From: Pseudomonadota bacterium
Lineage (GTDB): Bacteria; Pseudomonadota; Alphaproteobacteria; Caulobacterales; Caulobacteraceae
Assembly: GCA_023432855.1 (NCBI GenBank)
Contig: JAEZEZ010000019.1
Span: forward strand, 7,853 to 71,852
Length of the DNA: 64,000 nucleotides
Direction: 5' to 3'
The translations under genes were made by a program, and so were the position numbers. Numbering within the stretch: the first letter of the stretch is position 1; each line of letters begins with the position of its first letter. The notes below the pieces were generated by a model. The model ran no database searches. It had not been told where the DNA came from and saw nothing but the letters and a program-made list of their open reading frames with translations. Of the stretch, positions 42,128 to 51,636 are shown in pieces.

Positions 42128-42697
42128 ATGGCCGACGCGAGCGACACGCCCTCCGCGCGCGCCCTGCTCATCTTCGCCCATCCGGCGCTCGAGCGGGGCC
42201 GGATCAATCCAGCGATGGCGGAAGCCGCAGCCCGGCTGCCGGGGCTGAGCGTCCATGACCTCTACGAGGCATACCCCGACTTCACCATCGACGTCCGGGC
42301 GGAGCAAAAGCGCCTGCTCAAGCACGACGTCATCATCCTGCAGTTCCCCCTCTACTGGTTTTCCATTCCGAGTTTGCTCAAGGAGTGGATGGACGTGGTC
42401 TGGGTCCGGGGTTTCGCCTACGGCGACGGCGCCAGGTTCGCAGGCCGGACCCTCATGTGCGCGGTTTCCACTGGAGGCAACCGTGACGCCTACGGTCCCG
42501 ACGGACGGTACCTCTACCCCATGGAGCAGTTCCTGGCCCCCCTCGCACAGGCGGCGCGCTACTGTGGCCTGAGCTGGGCTGAGCCCTTCGTCCTGCATGG
42601 CAACGAGGCGCCCGACGCTGCGGCGCTCGCTGCCGGAGTCGAGCGCTACCAAAGGCGGCTGTCCGGCCTCTTGGGCGTCGAGGGCGCGCCGTCCTGA
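42128..42697 (+). CDS. KefF-like NAD(P)H:quinone oxidoreductase, ancillary to the K+ antiporter
   Basis: A 189-residue flavodoxin-fold protein. LLIFAHPALERGRINPAM and VHDLYEAYPDFTIDV are typical of KefF/KefG/MdaB. QFPLYWFSIPSLLKEWMDVVW and CAVSTGGNRDAYG form the flavin site. In E. coli KefF activates KefC. Here the stop overlaps the antiporter start by 1 base, which supports this function. Confidence 0.88.
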   Translation: MADASDTPSARALLIFAHPALERGRINPAMAEAAARLPGLSVHDLYEAYPDFTIDVRAEQKRLLKHDVIILQFPLYWFSIPSLLKEWMDVVWVRGFAYGDGARFAGRTLMCAVSTGGNRDAYGPDGRYLYPMEQFLAPLAQAARYCGLSWAEPFVLHGNEAPDAAALAAGVERYQRRLSGLLGVEGAPS

Positions 42698-44562
42698 TGG
42701 ATGGGGTGCTGCTTCAGGTCCTGATCTACCTGGGCGCTGCAGCGATCGCGGTGCCGGTAGCGCAACGCGTCGGTCTCGGTTCCGTCCTCGGATATCTGAT
42801 CGCGGGCCTCGTGATCGGGCCCCACGTGCTCGGACTGGTCGGCGATCAGAGCGAGGTCATGCATGGCGCCGAACTCGGCGTGATCATCCTCCTCTTCCTT
42901 ATCGGCCTTGAGATGCGACCCTCTCTTCTGTGGCGCATGAAGAAGGTGTTCGGCCTTGGCGCCGCCCACGTGAGCCTCACCGGTTCAGTCCTCACGGCGG
43001 GCGCCCTCTTGCTTGGGATGGACTGGCGTCCAGCGCTTGCCGCGGGATTGATCCTGGCCCTGTCATCCACCGCCATCGCTTTGCAGACACTCGAGGGCCG
43101 TGGATTGCGGGACCGGCCACCCGGACGGGTCGCATTCGGCATCCTGTTGTTTGAAGACCTGGCGGTCATTCCCCTGTTCGCCATTCTGCCGCTGCTGGTG
43201 ACACTCTCGACTCCCGGGGCGCAGGAGGCCCGGGACAGTCTTATCACCCACTGGCCGGCGTGGATGCAGGCGCTTGGCATAGTTTCGGCGGTCGGGGCGG
43301 TGCTTCTGCTCAACAGGTTCGCAGCGCGGCCCGTGTTCCGGTTCATTGCCCGTTCGGGGAAGCGGGAAGTCTTCACCATCGCCGCACTGCTCATCGTCGT
43401 CGGGGTCACCGGCCTCATGCAATCGGTCGGCCTTTCGCCAGCGCTTGGCGCCTTCCTCGCTGGCGTGGTGCTGGGCGGGAGCGAGTACCGACGGGAGATC
43501 GAGACCGATATCGAACCGTTCCGGGGGCTGTTGCTGGGACTGTTCTTCATCACTATCGGCGCCGACATCGATCTAGGCGCAGTCGCGGCGCAACCGGGCT
43601 CCGTCTTTGGGCTTGTGCTGGGCCTGATGCTGCTGAAGGCAGGCATGCTCTACAGCCTCAGCCGGCTTTTCGGCTTCGCCAATCCCATCGCCCTGGCTGT
43701 GGCGGCAAGCCTCTCCCAGGGGAGCGAATTCGCGTTCGTGCTGCTGGCTTTCGCCGGGGCCGGCGGCGTACTGGTCCCCGCCACCGCCGACCTTCTGACA
43801 ATCGTCGTGGCAGTCTCCATGGCCACGACACCCTTGGTGATGCTCCCCTATACGAGGTGGACCGCGCGGATCGTGGGGCCAAAGCCAGCCGAACCTGAAA
43901 ACGATGACTTCGACGAGCACCCCGAGGTCATCGTGGCGGGGTTCGGCCGCTTCGGGCAGATCGTGGGCCGCGTCCTCACCGCGAATGGGTTCAGCACATC
44001 CGTGCTGGAGTCGTCCGTAGAGCAGATCTCATTGCTGCGCCGGTTCGGCAGGCGTGTTCACTATGGCGACGCTTCACGCCTGGATCTGCTGCGGGCCGCT
44101 GGAGCCGAGAAGGCGCGCGCCCTCGTGGTGGCGGTGGACGATCGCGACAAGGCCGCCGAGATCGTGGAGCTGGCGCGGGAGAACTTCCCGCACCTGAAGG
44201 TGCTGGCGCGAGCCTTCGACAGGCGTCACGCCTATGAGCTCCTTGATCGCGGGGCGGATGTTGTGGAGCGCGAGACCTTTGAGGGAGGGCTCGCACTCGC
44301 TGCGGAAAGCCTGCGCGCCCTTGGCTGGCGCGCCTATCGCGCCGAACGAGCGGCGCGGCTGTTTCGCCTTCACGACGAGGCCCTGTTCCGGGAGCTCCGA
44401 CCTCTCTGGGGAGACGAAGAGCGATTCGTGGTCGCCACCCGCGAGAGCTCGCCAAGGATGGACGACCTGCTTCGCGCCGACTTGCGCCAGCTCGGGGACG
44501 ACGATGTGGACGATGACTGGCGCAACGACCCGGAACCTGCGGGCGCTCCAGCCCGGGAGTGA
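42697..44562 (+). CDS. KefB/KefC-type potassium:proton antiporter (CPA2) with RCK domain
   Basis: A 621-residue protein. The N-terminal ~385 residues hold about 12 membrane segments of the Na_H_exchanger (CPA2) type (LLFLIGLEMRPSLLWRM, LSPALGAFLAGVVLGGSEYR, ILLFEDLAVIPLFAI). A TrkA_N/RCK domain follows at about 405-525 (VIVAGFGRFGQIVGRVL). It exports K+ in exchange for H+ and is gated by glutathione adducts and NAD(P)H. It forms an operon with the KefF-like gene. Confidence 0.92.
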   Translation: MDGVLLQVLIYLGAAAIAVPVAQRVGLGSVLGYLIAGLVIGPHVLGLVGDQSEVMHGAELGVIILLFLIGLEMRPSLLWRMKKVFGLGAAHVSLTGSVLTAGALLLGMDWRPALAAGLILALSSTAIALQTLEGRGLRDRPPGRVAFGILLFEDLAVIPLFAILPLLVTLSTPGAQEARDSLITHWPAWMQALGIVSAVGAVLLLNRFAARPVFRFIARSGKREVFTIAALLIVVGVTGLMQSVGLSPALGAFLAGVVLGGSEYRREIETDIEPFRGLLLGLFFITIGADIDLGAVAAQPGSVFGLVLGLMLLKAGMLYSLSRLFGFANPIALAVAASLSQGSEFAFVLLAFAGAGGVLVPATADLLTIVVAVSMATTPLVMLPYTRWTARIVGPKPAEPENDDFDEHPEVIVAGFGRFGQIVGRVLTANGFSTSVLESSVEQISLLRRFGRRVHYGDASRLDLLRAAGAEKARALVVAVDDRDKAAEIVELARENFPHLKVLARAFDRRHAYELLDRGADVVERETFEGGLALAAESLRALGWRAYRAERAARLFRLHDEALFRELRPLWGDEERFVVATRESSPRMDDLLRADLRQLGDDDVDDDWRNDPEPAGAPARE

Positions 44563-44638
44563 TCCGCGATTGGCTGCAACAGCTTGCTCCAGCGGGCGCC
44601 GCGCGCGACTATCCAGTCTGAAAGTCGGGGATTTCCAG

Positions 44639-46432
44639 ATGCTGAAGGCCGCCGCCGCCGCGCTAGCTCTTACGCTCGCGCCTCTTTCCTTGGCTCATGC
44701 CCAGACCGCGCCAGCCGCGCCCCAGGTCAGCGCCGAGGACAGAGCGTTCGGCCAGTTGATTGCAGACTACGAGGCTTACGAACGGCGGGAGGATCCGTTC
44801 ACGGCAGGACAGGAAGGCGACAAGGAGGCTCTCGCCCGACTGCCCGACTTCTCAAGAGCGGGCGAGCTTCGCCGCCAAGCCGACTATCGGAAATTCGCCG
44901 AACGCCTGCAGCGCATTGATGCGACCCGGTTGTCGGGGCCCGACGCGCAGATGAATCACGCGTTTCTGGCGCGAGAGCTGAGGCGCGCCATCGAGCGGGT
45001 CGATTTCGACGGCGGCCGGCTGGCGTTCGACTCCGAGGGAGGCCCCAACGGCTTCCTCAGCTACATGGGGTCCACCACGCGGATCGCGTCGCAGAGTGAC
45101 GCCGAGGCCTATCTGGCGAGGCTTGCCCAGGCGCCGAAGGCCTTCGCCGACACGATGGAAGACGCGCGGCGCGGCGTGCGCACCGGCTTTACGCAGCCAC
45201 GTTCAGTCGTCGAAAGCGCGATCGCCGTGATGCGCGCGGAAAACGCGATCTGGCTTGACGAGGATCCCCTGCTCAAGCCCTTCGCGAGCCTGCCTTCAAC
45301 AATACCCCCGGCGCAGCAGGAACTGTTGCGAAAGGAGTTGCGGGACCTGATCGCGACGGAAATCGTGCCGGCGCGCCGGGCCTTCCTCCGGATGGTGGAG
45401 ACCGAATATCTTCCGCATGCCCGCGAGGGGCTGGGCGTCGGCAGCCTCAAAGGCGGCCAAGAGTATTACGCATTCCTGGCGCGTAGCTACACCACCACCG
45501 ACATGACGCCCGAGCAGGTCCACCAGCTCGGCCTTCAAGAAGTGGCCCGCATTCGCGCGGAGATGGACGGGGTGATGCGCGAAGCCGGGTGGACCGGAGA
45601 CTTCGCCGCCTTCCTGGCCTTCCTTCGAACTGATCCGCAGTTTTACGCCCAGTCCCGGGAGGACCTGCTCGAGAAGGCGTCGGAAATCGCCAAGCGGGCC
45701 GACGACAAGCTGCCGGCGCTGTTCCGCGAAAGCCTGCCGCGCCTGCCTTACGGCGTTCGCCCCGTACCGCGGGAGATCGAAGAACAGTACACGACCGGAC
45801 GCTACAATAGCGGTTCGATGGAGCTCGGCGTAGCCGGCGGCTACATGGTCAACACCTCACGGCTGGACCAGCGCCCGCTTTATGAACTTCCTGCGCTCAC
45901 CGTTCACGAGGCGGTTCCCGGGCATCACCTACAGATCGCCGTACAGCAAGAGCTCGGCGACCTTCCCTGGTTCCGACGCAACGCAGAGGTGACGGCCTTC
46001 GTGGAAGGTTGGGGTCTCTACGCCGAATTCCTCGGCATAGAGATGGGTATCTATCGGACTCCTTATGAGCGCTTCGGCAAGCTCAGCTACGAGATGTGGC
46101 GCGCCTGCCGCCTGGTCGCCGACACCGGTATCCACGCCAAGGGGTGGACGATCGAGCAGGCGCGAGCCTGCTTTCGGGACAATTCAGCCTTGGCCCCCCA
46201 CAACATCGAAACAGAACTCCAGCGTTACATCGGCTGGCCCGGGCAGGCTCTGGCGTACAAGATCGGAGAACTGAAGTTCCGCGCATTGCGCAGTAAAGCC
46301 GAGGCGGCCCTCGGTGATCGTTTCGACGTCCGGGCGTTCCACGATTTCGTCCTCCGCGGCGGGCCCCTGCCAATGGATTTGCTGGAACAGCGCGTGGACG
46401 GCTGGATCGCGGCGCAGCGCGCCGGCTCCTGA
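44639..46432 (+). CDS. DUF885 family hydrolase, second copy (exported)
   Basis: A 597-residue protein starting at ATG 44639 with a signal peptide (MLKAAAAALALTLAPLSLAH). The metal-site motif is HEAVPGH at residues 423-429, followed by a Glu-rich helix (AEVTAFVEGWGLYAEFLGIE). The C-terminal block RYIGWPGQALAYKIGELKFR is the DUF885 signature. It is diverged from the copy at 1659-3419 but has the same layout. It follows kefC after 77 bases. Confidence 0.88.
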   Translation: MLKAAAAALALTLAPLSLAHAQTAPAAPQVSAEDRAFGQLIADYEAYERREDPFTAGQEGDKEALARLPDFSRAGELRRQADYRKFAERLQRIDATRLSGPDAQMNHAFLARELRRAIERVDFDGGRLAFDSEGGPNGFLSYMGSTTRIASQSDAEAYLARLAQAPKAFADTMEDARRGVRTGFTQPRSVVESAIAVMRAENAIWLDEDPLLKPFASLPSTIPPAQQELLRKELRDLIATEIVPARRAFLRMVETEYLPHAREGLGVGSLKGGQEYYAFLARSYTTTDMTPEQVHQLGLQEVARIRAEMDGVMREAGWTGDFAAFLAFLRTDPQFYAQSREDLLEKASEIAKRADDKLPALFRESLPRLPYGVRPVPREIEEQYTTGRYNSGSMELGVAGGYMVNTSRLDQRPLYELPALTVHEAVPGHHLQIAVQQELGDLPWFRRNAEVTAFVEGWGLYAEFLGIEMGIYRTPYERFGKLSYEMWRACRLVADTGIHAKGWTIEQARACFRDNSALAPHNIETELQRYIGWPGQALAYKIGELKFRALRSKAEAALGDRFDVRAFHDFVLRGGPLPMDLLEQRVDGWIAAQRAGS

Positions 46433-46594
46433 GCGGCGCGTCGATTTCGTCTGGGGATAGTGTGACCTTCCACTGACTGTCCGTCACATTGTGGCCACAC
46501 GCCCGGAGCATGAGGCCGCCGCGCGCGCCCTCTGACGCACATCGCGCGCTTTTTGTTTCCTCGGGCGTCCCCGTTTCAGACGAACAAGAAAAAT

Positions 46595-46849
46595 ATGGCT
46601 GACACGACCGGCGGTCCCTTCAGGCCGCACGAGGACCTGTCCGCGCGTAGCGCCGTTCTCGATATCGACATGGAAGTGAACCTTGCCCTGGGCCGCGCAG
46701 CCGCTCGTACCCTGAGGCAGATTTCACCTGAGGTCTCTGACATCTTCAGCACCTTCCTTCAGCGAGAGATCGACCGACTGAAGCTGTCCGGCCGCGGGGC
46801 TCCTGAAGTCGCGGCCATGCAGCTCCGGCAGTTCCTGCGCGAAGGCTGA
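46595..46849 (+). CDS. Small hypothetical protein, 84 residues
   Basis: A soluble, mostly helical protein (RSAVLDIDMEVNLALGRAAA, VSDIFSTFLQREIDRLKLSG). It has no signal or membrane segment. The start at ATG 46595 has only a weak GAACAAG upstream. I do not recognise a family. High third-position GC supports coding. It is followed by a strong hairpin at 46923-46964. Confidence 0.6.
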   Translation: MADTTGGPFRPHEDLSARSAVLDIDMEVNLALGRAAARTLRQISPEVSDIFSTFLQREIDRLKLSGRGAPEVAAMQLRQFLREG

Positions 46850-46922
46850 CCCCGATTGCGCGCCAGTCTCCGGACCGTCGCGCTCACTCTTGCCGCTGTG
46901 ATAGTGCCGCAGCGGCTGCGTC

Positions 46923-46964
46923 GACCGGGCCGCCCGCCCCCTCCCCCCATAGGGCGGCCCGGTC
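46923..46964. repeat. 13-bp stem hairpin with C-rich loop
   Basis: GACCGGGCCGCCC (46923-46935) and its exact complement GGGCGGCCCGGTC (46952-46964) enclose a 16-base loop almost entirely of C and T. No T-run follows. It lies between two genes and 17 bases before the GT2 start. On the plus strand the C-rich loop could pair with G-rich ribosome binding sites. Confidence 0.7.
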
Positions 46965-46981
46965 CTTGCAGTTCAACCCGC

Positions 46982-47965
46982 ATGTCTGACGCCAGGATTC
47001 CCCGACCCGACGTTGCCGCGGACAAGGCCGACCTCCTTTCGGTCAGCGTCGTCATCGCCACGTTCCGCAGGCCAGGCCCCTTGCTGCTAGCCGCTCGCTC
47101 GGTGCTTGCGCAGGAAGGGATCGTCCCTGGCGATATCGAGTTGATCATCGTGGACAACGATCCCGCCGGATCGGCGGCTCCAGTATTCGACGAACTGGTC
47201 CGTCAGGCTTCGATCAAGACGCACCTCGTTCACGTTCGGGAGCCCGGGGTAGCTCGCGCGCGCAATGCCGGGGTCGCGGCTGCCCGGGGCGAGTTCATCG
47301 TCTTCCTCGATGACGACGAGGAAGCGCCGCCGACCTGGCTGGCCGCCCTCCTCAGGATTCAGGCCGAGACCAGCGCAGATGTCGTCTTCGGTCCGGTGCG
47401 GGCGTCACTGCCCGACGGAGTTCACGAGCATCGCGAGTACCTGGAGCGCTTCTTCTCCCGCTCCGGGCCGGATGTATCGGGCCCTCTCGACCTCTACTAC
47501 GGCTGCGGCAACAGCCTGCTGCGGCGCTCAGCCCTGCCGGATCCGCTTGCGCCGTTCTCGACGTCCCGGGACCACACCGGCGGCGAGGATGACCTGCTTT
47601 TCGGCGCGATGCAGCAAGGCAGCGCGCGCTTTGCCTGGGCTCATGAAGCGTGGGTCTTGGAACATGTACCCGTCGATCGGGCGCGGCTCGGCTACGCCCT
47701 CCGCCGAGCATTCGCCTACGGGCAGGGCCCTGCCGAGGCCGCCCACGCCGAGGGACGCTGGGGGGCGATCCTTCGCTGGATGGCGATAGGCGCCATACAG
47801 GCCGCTGCCTACGGCGTTCAGGCCGCGCTGCAATGGCTGTTTCGCACTCCTGATCGGGCGGACGCCCTGGACCGTACGATGCGCGGCCTTGGGAAGCTGT
47901 TCTGGTTTCGCAGCCAGGAGTTTTACGGACGCGCCGCGCTGGGGACCGGCCGCGAGACATCCTGA
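46982..47965 (+). CDS. Family 2 glycosyltransferase
   Basis: A 327-residue GT-A fold protein. Motifs are [29 protein letters not shown], and [10 protein letters not shown] for nucleotide-sugar and metal binding. [20 protein letters not shown] is the loop typical of GT2. The start at ATG 46982 was chosen because upstream in-frame sequence is a structured, non-protein-like hairpin. The acceptor is unknown. It probably acts on a cell-envelope glycan. Confidence 0.88.
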   Translation: MSDARIPRPDVAADKADLLSVSVVIATFRRPGPLLLAARSVLAQEGIVPGDIELIIVDNDPAGSAAPVFDELVRQASIKTHLVHVREPGVARARNAGVAAARGEFIVFLDDDEEAPPTWLAALLRIQAETSADVVFGPVRASLPDGVHEHREYLERFFSRSGPDVSGPLDLYYGCGNSLLRRSALPDPLAPFSTSRDHTGGEDDLLFGAMQQGSARFAWAHEAWVLEHVPVDRARLGYALRRAFAYGQGPAEAAHAEGRWGAILRWMAIGAIQAAAYGVQAALQWLFRTPDRADALDRTMRGLGKLFWFRSQEFYGRAALGTGRETS

Positions 47966-48015
47966 CCGGAACTGCGTACAGATGCGCCGGACTCAGCTTC
48001 GACGCGCCTCCTGCA

Positions 48016-48702
48016 ATGTCCCTGAACTTCGTCATTGAACCGCCCGTCAGACCGTCGGCGCCTGTTGCGGGAACGAGCGCACGCTTCCCGGTCGGCCGGA
48101 TTTGGTGCGTTGGCCGCAACTATGCAGCGCACGCCAGGGAAATGGGGGGTGATGGGCGAGAGGCGCCATTCTTCTTCTCAAAACCGGGAGACGCTGTCGT
48201 CGAGAGCGGATCCGAGATCCCTTTTCCGCGGGACACGGAAGACCTGCACCACGAAGTCGAACTGGTGTGCGCCATCGGGAAGGAAGGCGCCGACATCGCG
48301 GTCGATCGGGCGTTGGACCACGTGTTCGGTTATGCCGTGGGCATAGATTTGACCCGGCGCGACCTCCAGGCGGAAGCGAAAGCCAGGGGGCGGCCCTGGG
48401 ACATGGCCAAGGGTTTCGACAACTCGGCGCCCATATCGGAAATCCTTCCAGGCAACGGGCCGAAGGACAGCGGCAGGATCTGGCTCAGCGTCGATGGGAT
48501 CGTGCGGCAGGAGGCTGACTTGTCGGACATGACCTGGAGTCCCGCCGAGGTGATCTCGGCCCTGTCGCGTACGATCACCCTCAAGGCCGGGGACCTTATA
48601 TTTACAGGGACTCCTGAGGGTGTCGGGCCGGTTCGGCGGGGTCAGGTCGTGGAGGGCGGCGTCGACGGAGTAGGGACGATCTCGGTCACTGCCGGGCGCT
48701 GA
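48016..48702 (+). CDS. Fumarylacetoacetate hydrolase (FAH) family protein
   Basis: A 228-residue protein with the FAH core. [44 protein letters not shown] (metal-ligand Glu residues), [14 protein letters not shown], and [15 protein letters not shown] match ureidoglycolate lyase/acylpyruvase-like members. It cleaves a C-C bond in an acylpyruvate-type substrate. Its 3' end overlaps the convergent DUF1365 gene by 17 bases. Confidence 0.9.
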   Translation: MSLNFVIEPPVRPSAPVAGTSARFPVGRIWCVGRNYAAHAREMGGDGREAPFFFSKPGDAVVESGSEIPFPRDTEDLHHEVELVCAIGKEGADIAVDRALDHVFGYAVGIDLTRRDLQAEAKARGRPWDMAKGFDNSAPISEILPGNGPKDSGRIWLSVDGIVRQEADLSDMTWSPAEVISALSRTITLKAGDLIFTGTPEGVGPVRRGQVVEGGVDGVGTISVTAGR

Positions 48703-49504
48703 TCGGGCAGGCGGAGCGATCCATCGGGCTGTCAGGCGAAACGATCGTTACGCCCAGGGCGGGCGCGGGCGTCCGCCGGCGGTACCTCACGCCCTTCAGC
48801 CAGATCCGGAAGGCGCCCCACCCGATTCCCGCGACCACGGCGATCGTGTTGACCGGCCATCGCAGGACGGAATCGAGGAGCGTCCAGTCGTCGAACTCGC
48901 GACGGCGGCCCGTGAAGGAGGTGGCGATGAGCGGCCCATCCGCATCGGACCCGTCGACGCGAACCGTCACGTCTTCGGCAGGGGGCCGGACGGCGAAGTC
49001 GTAGCTCATGGACATGTCCATGAAGGGCGAGACGAAGAAGGACTTCGCACAACGCTGAAGGACGAGGTCGGCCGAGGCGGGGACCACGGGGATGACGTAG
49101 GCGTGGCGCTCTCCGAAGGTGTTGTTCACCTGGTAGATCAAAGCCGTCAGCCGACCGTCGTCGGCGTGGCAGAACCAAACTGACAGCGGGTTGAAGGCGA
49201 ATCCGAAGACTCGCGGGATGCATAAGAGGCGGATGGGCCCATCCTGCGGAGAGATGCCGGCCTCGGCCAGCCGCGCCTGCGCCCAGCCGCGGAGGTCGCC
49301 GCTTCCGTCTCCGTGGTCGCCGTCGTGAAAGGCGACCAGGGCCCGGCGGTTGCGCCCGAAGAAGCGCAGGCGCCGGTCCAGCGTGTCCAGTTCGTCGAGA
49401 TCCAGCAGCACCTGGAACAGGCGCTGGCGCAGCACGTGCGACTTCGGCCGCATCCGGCGATGGTAGACGGACCCCTCGTAAAGTCCGGACGCCAGGGCGC
49501 TCAT
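48686..49504 (-). CDS. DUF1365 family protein
   Basis: A 272-residue protein of DUF1365. [40 protein letters not shown] and [14 protein letters not shown] are clear family blocks. It is usually found with an FAD amine-oxidase-like gene and sometimes cyclopropane-fatty-acid synthase, in RpoE-ChrR regulons for singlet oxygen stress. The ATG overlaps the upstream oxidoreductase stop as ATGA. Confidence 0.9.
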   Translation of the reverse strand: MSALASGLYEGSVYHRRMRPKSHVLRQRLFQVLLDLDELDTLDRRLRFFGRNRRALVAFHDGDHGDGSGDLRGWAQARLAEAGISPQDGPIRLLCIPRVFGFAFNPLSVWFCHADDGRLTALIYQVNNTFGERHAYVIPVVPASADLVLQRCAKSFFVSPFMDMSMSYDFAVRPPAEDVTVRVDGSDADGPLIATSFTGRRREFDDWTLLDSVLRWPVNTIAVVAGIGWGAFRIWLKGVRYRRRTPAPALGVTIVSPDSPMDRSACPISARQ

Positions 49505-50868
49505 CCGACCGCCTCGGCCTCCGGTCGCAGGTGGATGCGGCCGGATTCTTCGGCCACCCTCCAGGGGCGCCGCACGCCGCCCAGCGCCTCGGCGACGGCG
49601 AGCCCTGACTGGAGGCCGTCCTCATGGAAGCCGGAGCCGAAATAGGATCCGCAGAACCAGGTGTTCCTCATGCCCTGTAACGACCACAGCCTGCGCTGGG
49701 CGCGTACGGCGGCTGCGTCGAACAGGGGATGCTCGTAGGTTTCGTCCCTCACCACGCTGCCCGTCGCCGGTTCGACAGCCGGGTTGAGCGTCACGAACAG
49801 CTGACGTGAGGCTGGCAGGCCCTGGAGCCGGTTCATCCAGTAGGTCACGCACAGGTCCCCGCCTTCGGCCTCACCGCCGGACCGGCCGATATAATTCCAG
49901 CTGGACCAGCAGGACCGGCGTCTGGGCATGAGGCGGTCGTCGCCGTGCAGCACCGCCCGGTTGGGCGTGTATCGGAAGGCGCCGAGGAGGGAAGCTTCCA
50001 GCACGCTCGGATCCTCCAGCAGCCGCAGGGCCTCGTCCGCATGGGTGGCGACGACTACGTGGTCGAAGCGCCTGACCTCCCCACGGCCGTCGCGGACTTC
50101 GACACCGTTTCCCTCCCGGCGCACCGCCTCGGCGCCGAGGCCGATCCTGATCCGGTGAGCGTAGGCGGCGGTCAGCTTCTCCACGTAGGCGCGACTGCCG
50201 CCGACCACGGTGCGCCATTGCGGGCGCGCCTTGAGTGAAAGCAGGCCATGGTTCTGGCAGAAGCGGATGAAGGCGGCGGCGGGGAACTCGCGAATCCTGA
50301 CCGCCGAAGTGGACCAGATGGCCGCAGCCTGCGGCAGCAGGTGATCCTCCTGGAAAGCGCGTCCGTACCCTTGCTCACACAGGTAGTCGCCCAGCGAGGT
50401 CAGCCGCTGGTCGAGCGCGCAGCAGTCGTTCGGGGCCTCGCGGTAGAACCGGACCAGGTCGGCAAGCATCGACCAGAAGCGCGGGCTCAGGAGATTGCGC
50501 TTCTGGGCGAACAGGGCGGCGGCGCTGTTGGATGAGTATTCCAGACGCCCGTCGTCGACCGAGACCCCGAAGGACATGTCCGAGCCGCGGGTGGCGACGC
50601 CCAGATGCTCGAACATCGCCGTCAGGTTCGGATAGTTCGCTTCGTTGTAGACGATGAACCCCGTGTCCACGGGGATCGGCCCGTCCGGCCCCGGAGCGTC
50701 GACCGTATGGCTGTGACCGCCCAGTCGCCCTTCGCGTTCGTACACCGTCACGCGATGGCGCTGGCTCAGCAGCCACGCCGCGGACATCCCCGAGATTCCT
50801 GAGCCGATCACGGCAATGTCCAGCGGCTTACGCGCGGGCGTGAAAGAAGGTGAGCTGTCGAAGGGCAC
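49501..50868 (-). CDS. FAD/NAD(P)-dependent oxidoreductase (amine oxidase-like)
   Basis: A 455-residue flavoprotein. The dinucleotide motif is IAVIGSGISGMSAAWLLSQR, followed by REGRLGGHSHTVD. The second conserved piece (GMRNTWFCGSYFGSGFHEDG) and the Thr-rich C-terminus are typical of the proteins paired with DUF1365. GTG start at 50868. A TGATCC-N18-TATCA promoter lies 36-64 bases upstream, matching the sigma factor encoded divergently. Confidence 0.9.
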   Translation of the reverse strand: MPFDSSPSFTPARKPLDIAVIGSGISGMSAAWLLSQRHRVTVYEREGRLGGHSHTVDAPGPDGPIPVDTGFIVYNEANYPNLTAMFEHLGVATRGSDMSFGVSVDDGRLEYSSNSAAALFAQKRNLLSPRFWSMLADLVRFYREAPNDCCALDQRLTSLGDYLCEQGYGRAFQEDHLLPQAAAIWSTSAVRIREFPAAAFIRFCQNHGLLSLKARPQWRTVVGGSRAYVEKLTAAYAHRIRIGLGAEAVRREGNGVEVRDGRGEVRRFDHVVVATHADEALRLLEDPSVLEASLLGAFRYTPNRAVLHGDDRLMPRRRSCWSSWNYIGRSGGEAEGGDLCVTYWMNRLQGLPASRQLFVTLNPAVEPATGSVVRDETYEHPLFDAAAVRAQRRLWSLQGMRNTWFCGSYFGSGFHEDGLQSGLAVAEALGGVRRPWRVAEESGRIHLRPEAEAVG

Positions 50869-50903
50869 GGGATGCTCGCGTCATGGCCGGTGGCGGTCGC
50901 CTT

Positions 50904-50932
50904 TGATACGGTCGAGGCAACCCGCCGGATCA
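50904..50932 (-). promoter_or_regulatory. RpoE-ChrR type promoter, minus direction
   Basis: On the minus strand -35 TGATCC (50932-50927), an 18-base spacer and -10 TATCA (50908-50904). It faces the FAD oxidoreductase-DUF1365 operon. The geometry equals that of the divergent promoter at 50958-50986. Confidence 0.65.
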
Positions 50933-50957
50933 GTCCCGGCGCGAAAGGCTCCGGAGG

Positions 50958-50986
50958 TGATCCGCCCGACCGCGAGCCGCGTAACA
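50958..50986 (+). promoter_or_regulatory. RpoE-ChrR type promoter, plus direction
   Basis: -35 TGATCC (50958-50963), an 18-base spacer and -10 TAACA (50982-50986), upstream of the sigma factor gene. It agrees with autoregulation known for rpoE-chrR operons in Rhodobacter. Confidence 0.65.
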
Positions 50987-51072
50987 GGGGCATGAACGGG
51001 ATTGCGCTCGCCTGTGACAGAAGCCTGTTTCCGCCGGCCGGACGTCCGCGCCTGGGCGCATGGACGTCAGCC

Positions 51073-51636
51073 ATGAGCGCTCCGCAGGATCCGGCGCCGG
51101 AGAACGCCGCGGCGCTGATACTGGCCATCGCCGCGCGCAACGACCGCGCGGCCTTCGCGGCCCTGTTCGAGCGGTTCGCTCCCCGGGTGAAGAGCTACAT
51201 GCTGCGGTTGGGGGCGACTCCGGAGGCGGCGGAGGAACTTGCGCAGGAAGCCATGCTGACGGTCTGGCGGAAGGCGGCGCTGTTCGACCCCGCGCGCGCG
51301 GGCGCGTCGACCTGGATATTCGCCATAGCGCGCAACCTGCGCATAGACGCGATCAGGCGCGAGCGCCGGCCTCGCATCGAGGACGACCCGACGGACGAGC
51401 CGCCACCCGAGCCGGCCGCCGACGCCGTGATCGCCGCCGCGGAGCGGGATGTTCGACTGAGGAGCGCAATGGCGGCGCTCCCGAAGGAGCAGGCCGAGGT
51501 GATCCGTCTGTCGTTCTTCCACGACAAGCCTCATTCCGAAATCGCCGCCGATCTTCGCCTGCCCCTGGGCACGGTGAAATCGAGGCTCAGGCTGGCCCTG
51601 GGCCGCCTGCGAAGCCTGGTGGGAGACCTCGCGTGA
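51073..51636 (+). CDS. rpoE: ECF sigma factor, RpoE-like (ChrR-controlled)
   Basis: A 187-residue ECF sigma factor. Sigma2 contains FAALFERFAPRVKSYMLRLG and AGASTWIFAIARNLRIDAIR. Sigma4 contains LPKEQAEVIRLSFFHDKPHS and LPLGTVKSRLRLALGRL. The start at ATG 51073 gives the usual length. An in-frame ATG at 50992 lies close to the predicted transcription start and would give a longer, nearly leaderless form. The stop overlaps the anti-sigma gene as GTGA. With ChrR it responds to singlet oxygen or organic hydroperoxide. Confidence 0.9.
   Translation: MSAPQDPAPENAAALILAIAARNDRAAFAALFERFAPRVKSYMLRLGATPEAAEELAQEAMLTVWRKAALFDPARAGASTWIFAIARNLRIDAIRRERRPRIEDDPTDEPPPEPAADAVIAAAERDVRLRSAMAALPKEQAEVIRLSFFHDKPHSEIAADLRLPLGTVKSRLRLALGRLRSLVGDLA

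Noticed and set aside
46520..46556. GCGCGC...GCGCGCTTTTT as a terminator after the second DUF885 gene
   Set aside because: The stem is only 6 bp with a long loop. Evidence was too weak to list.
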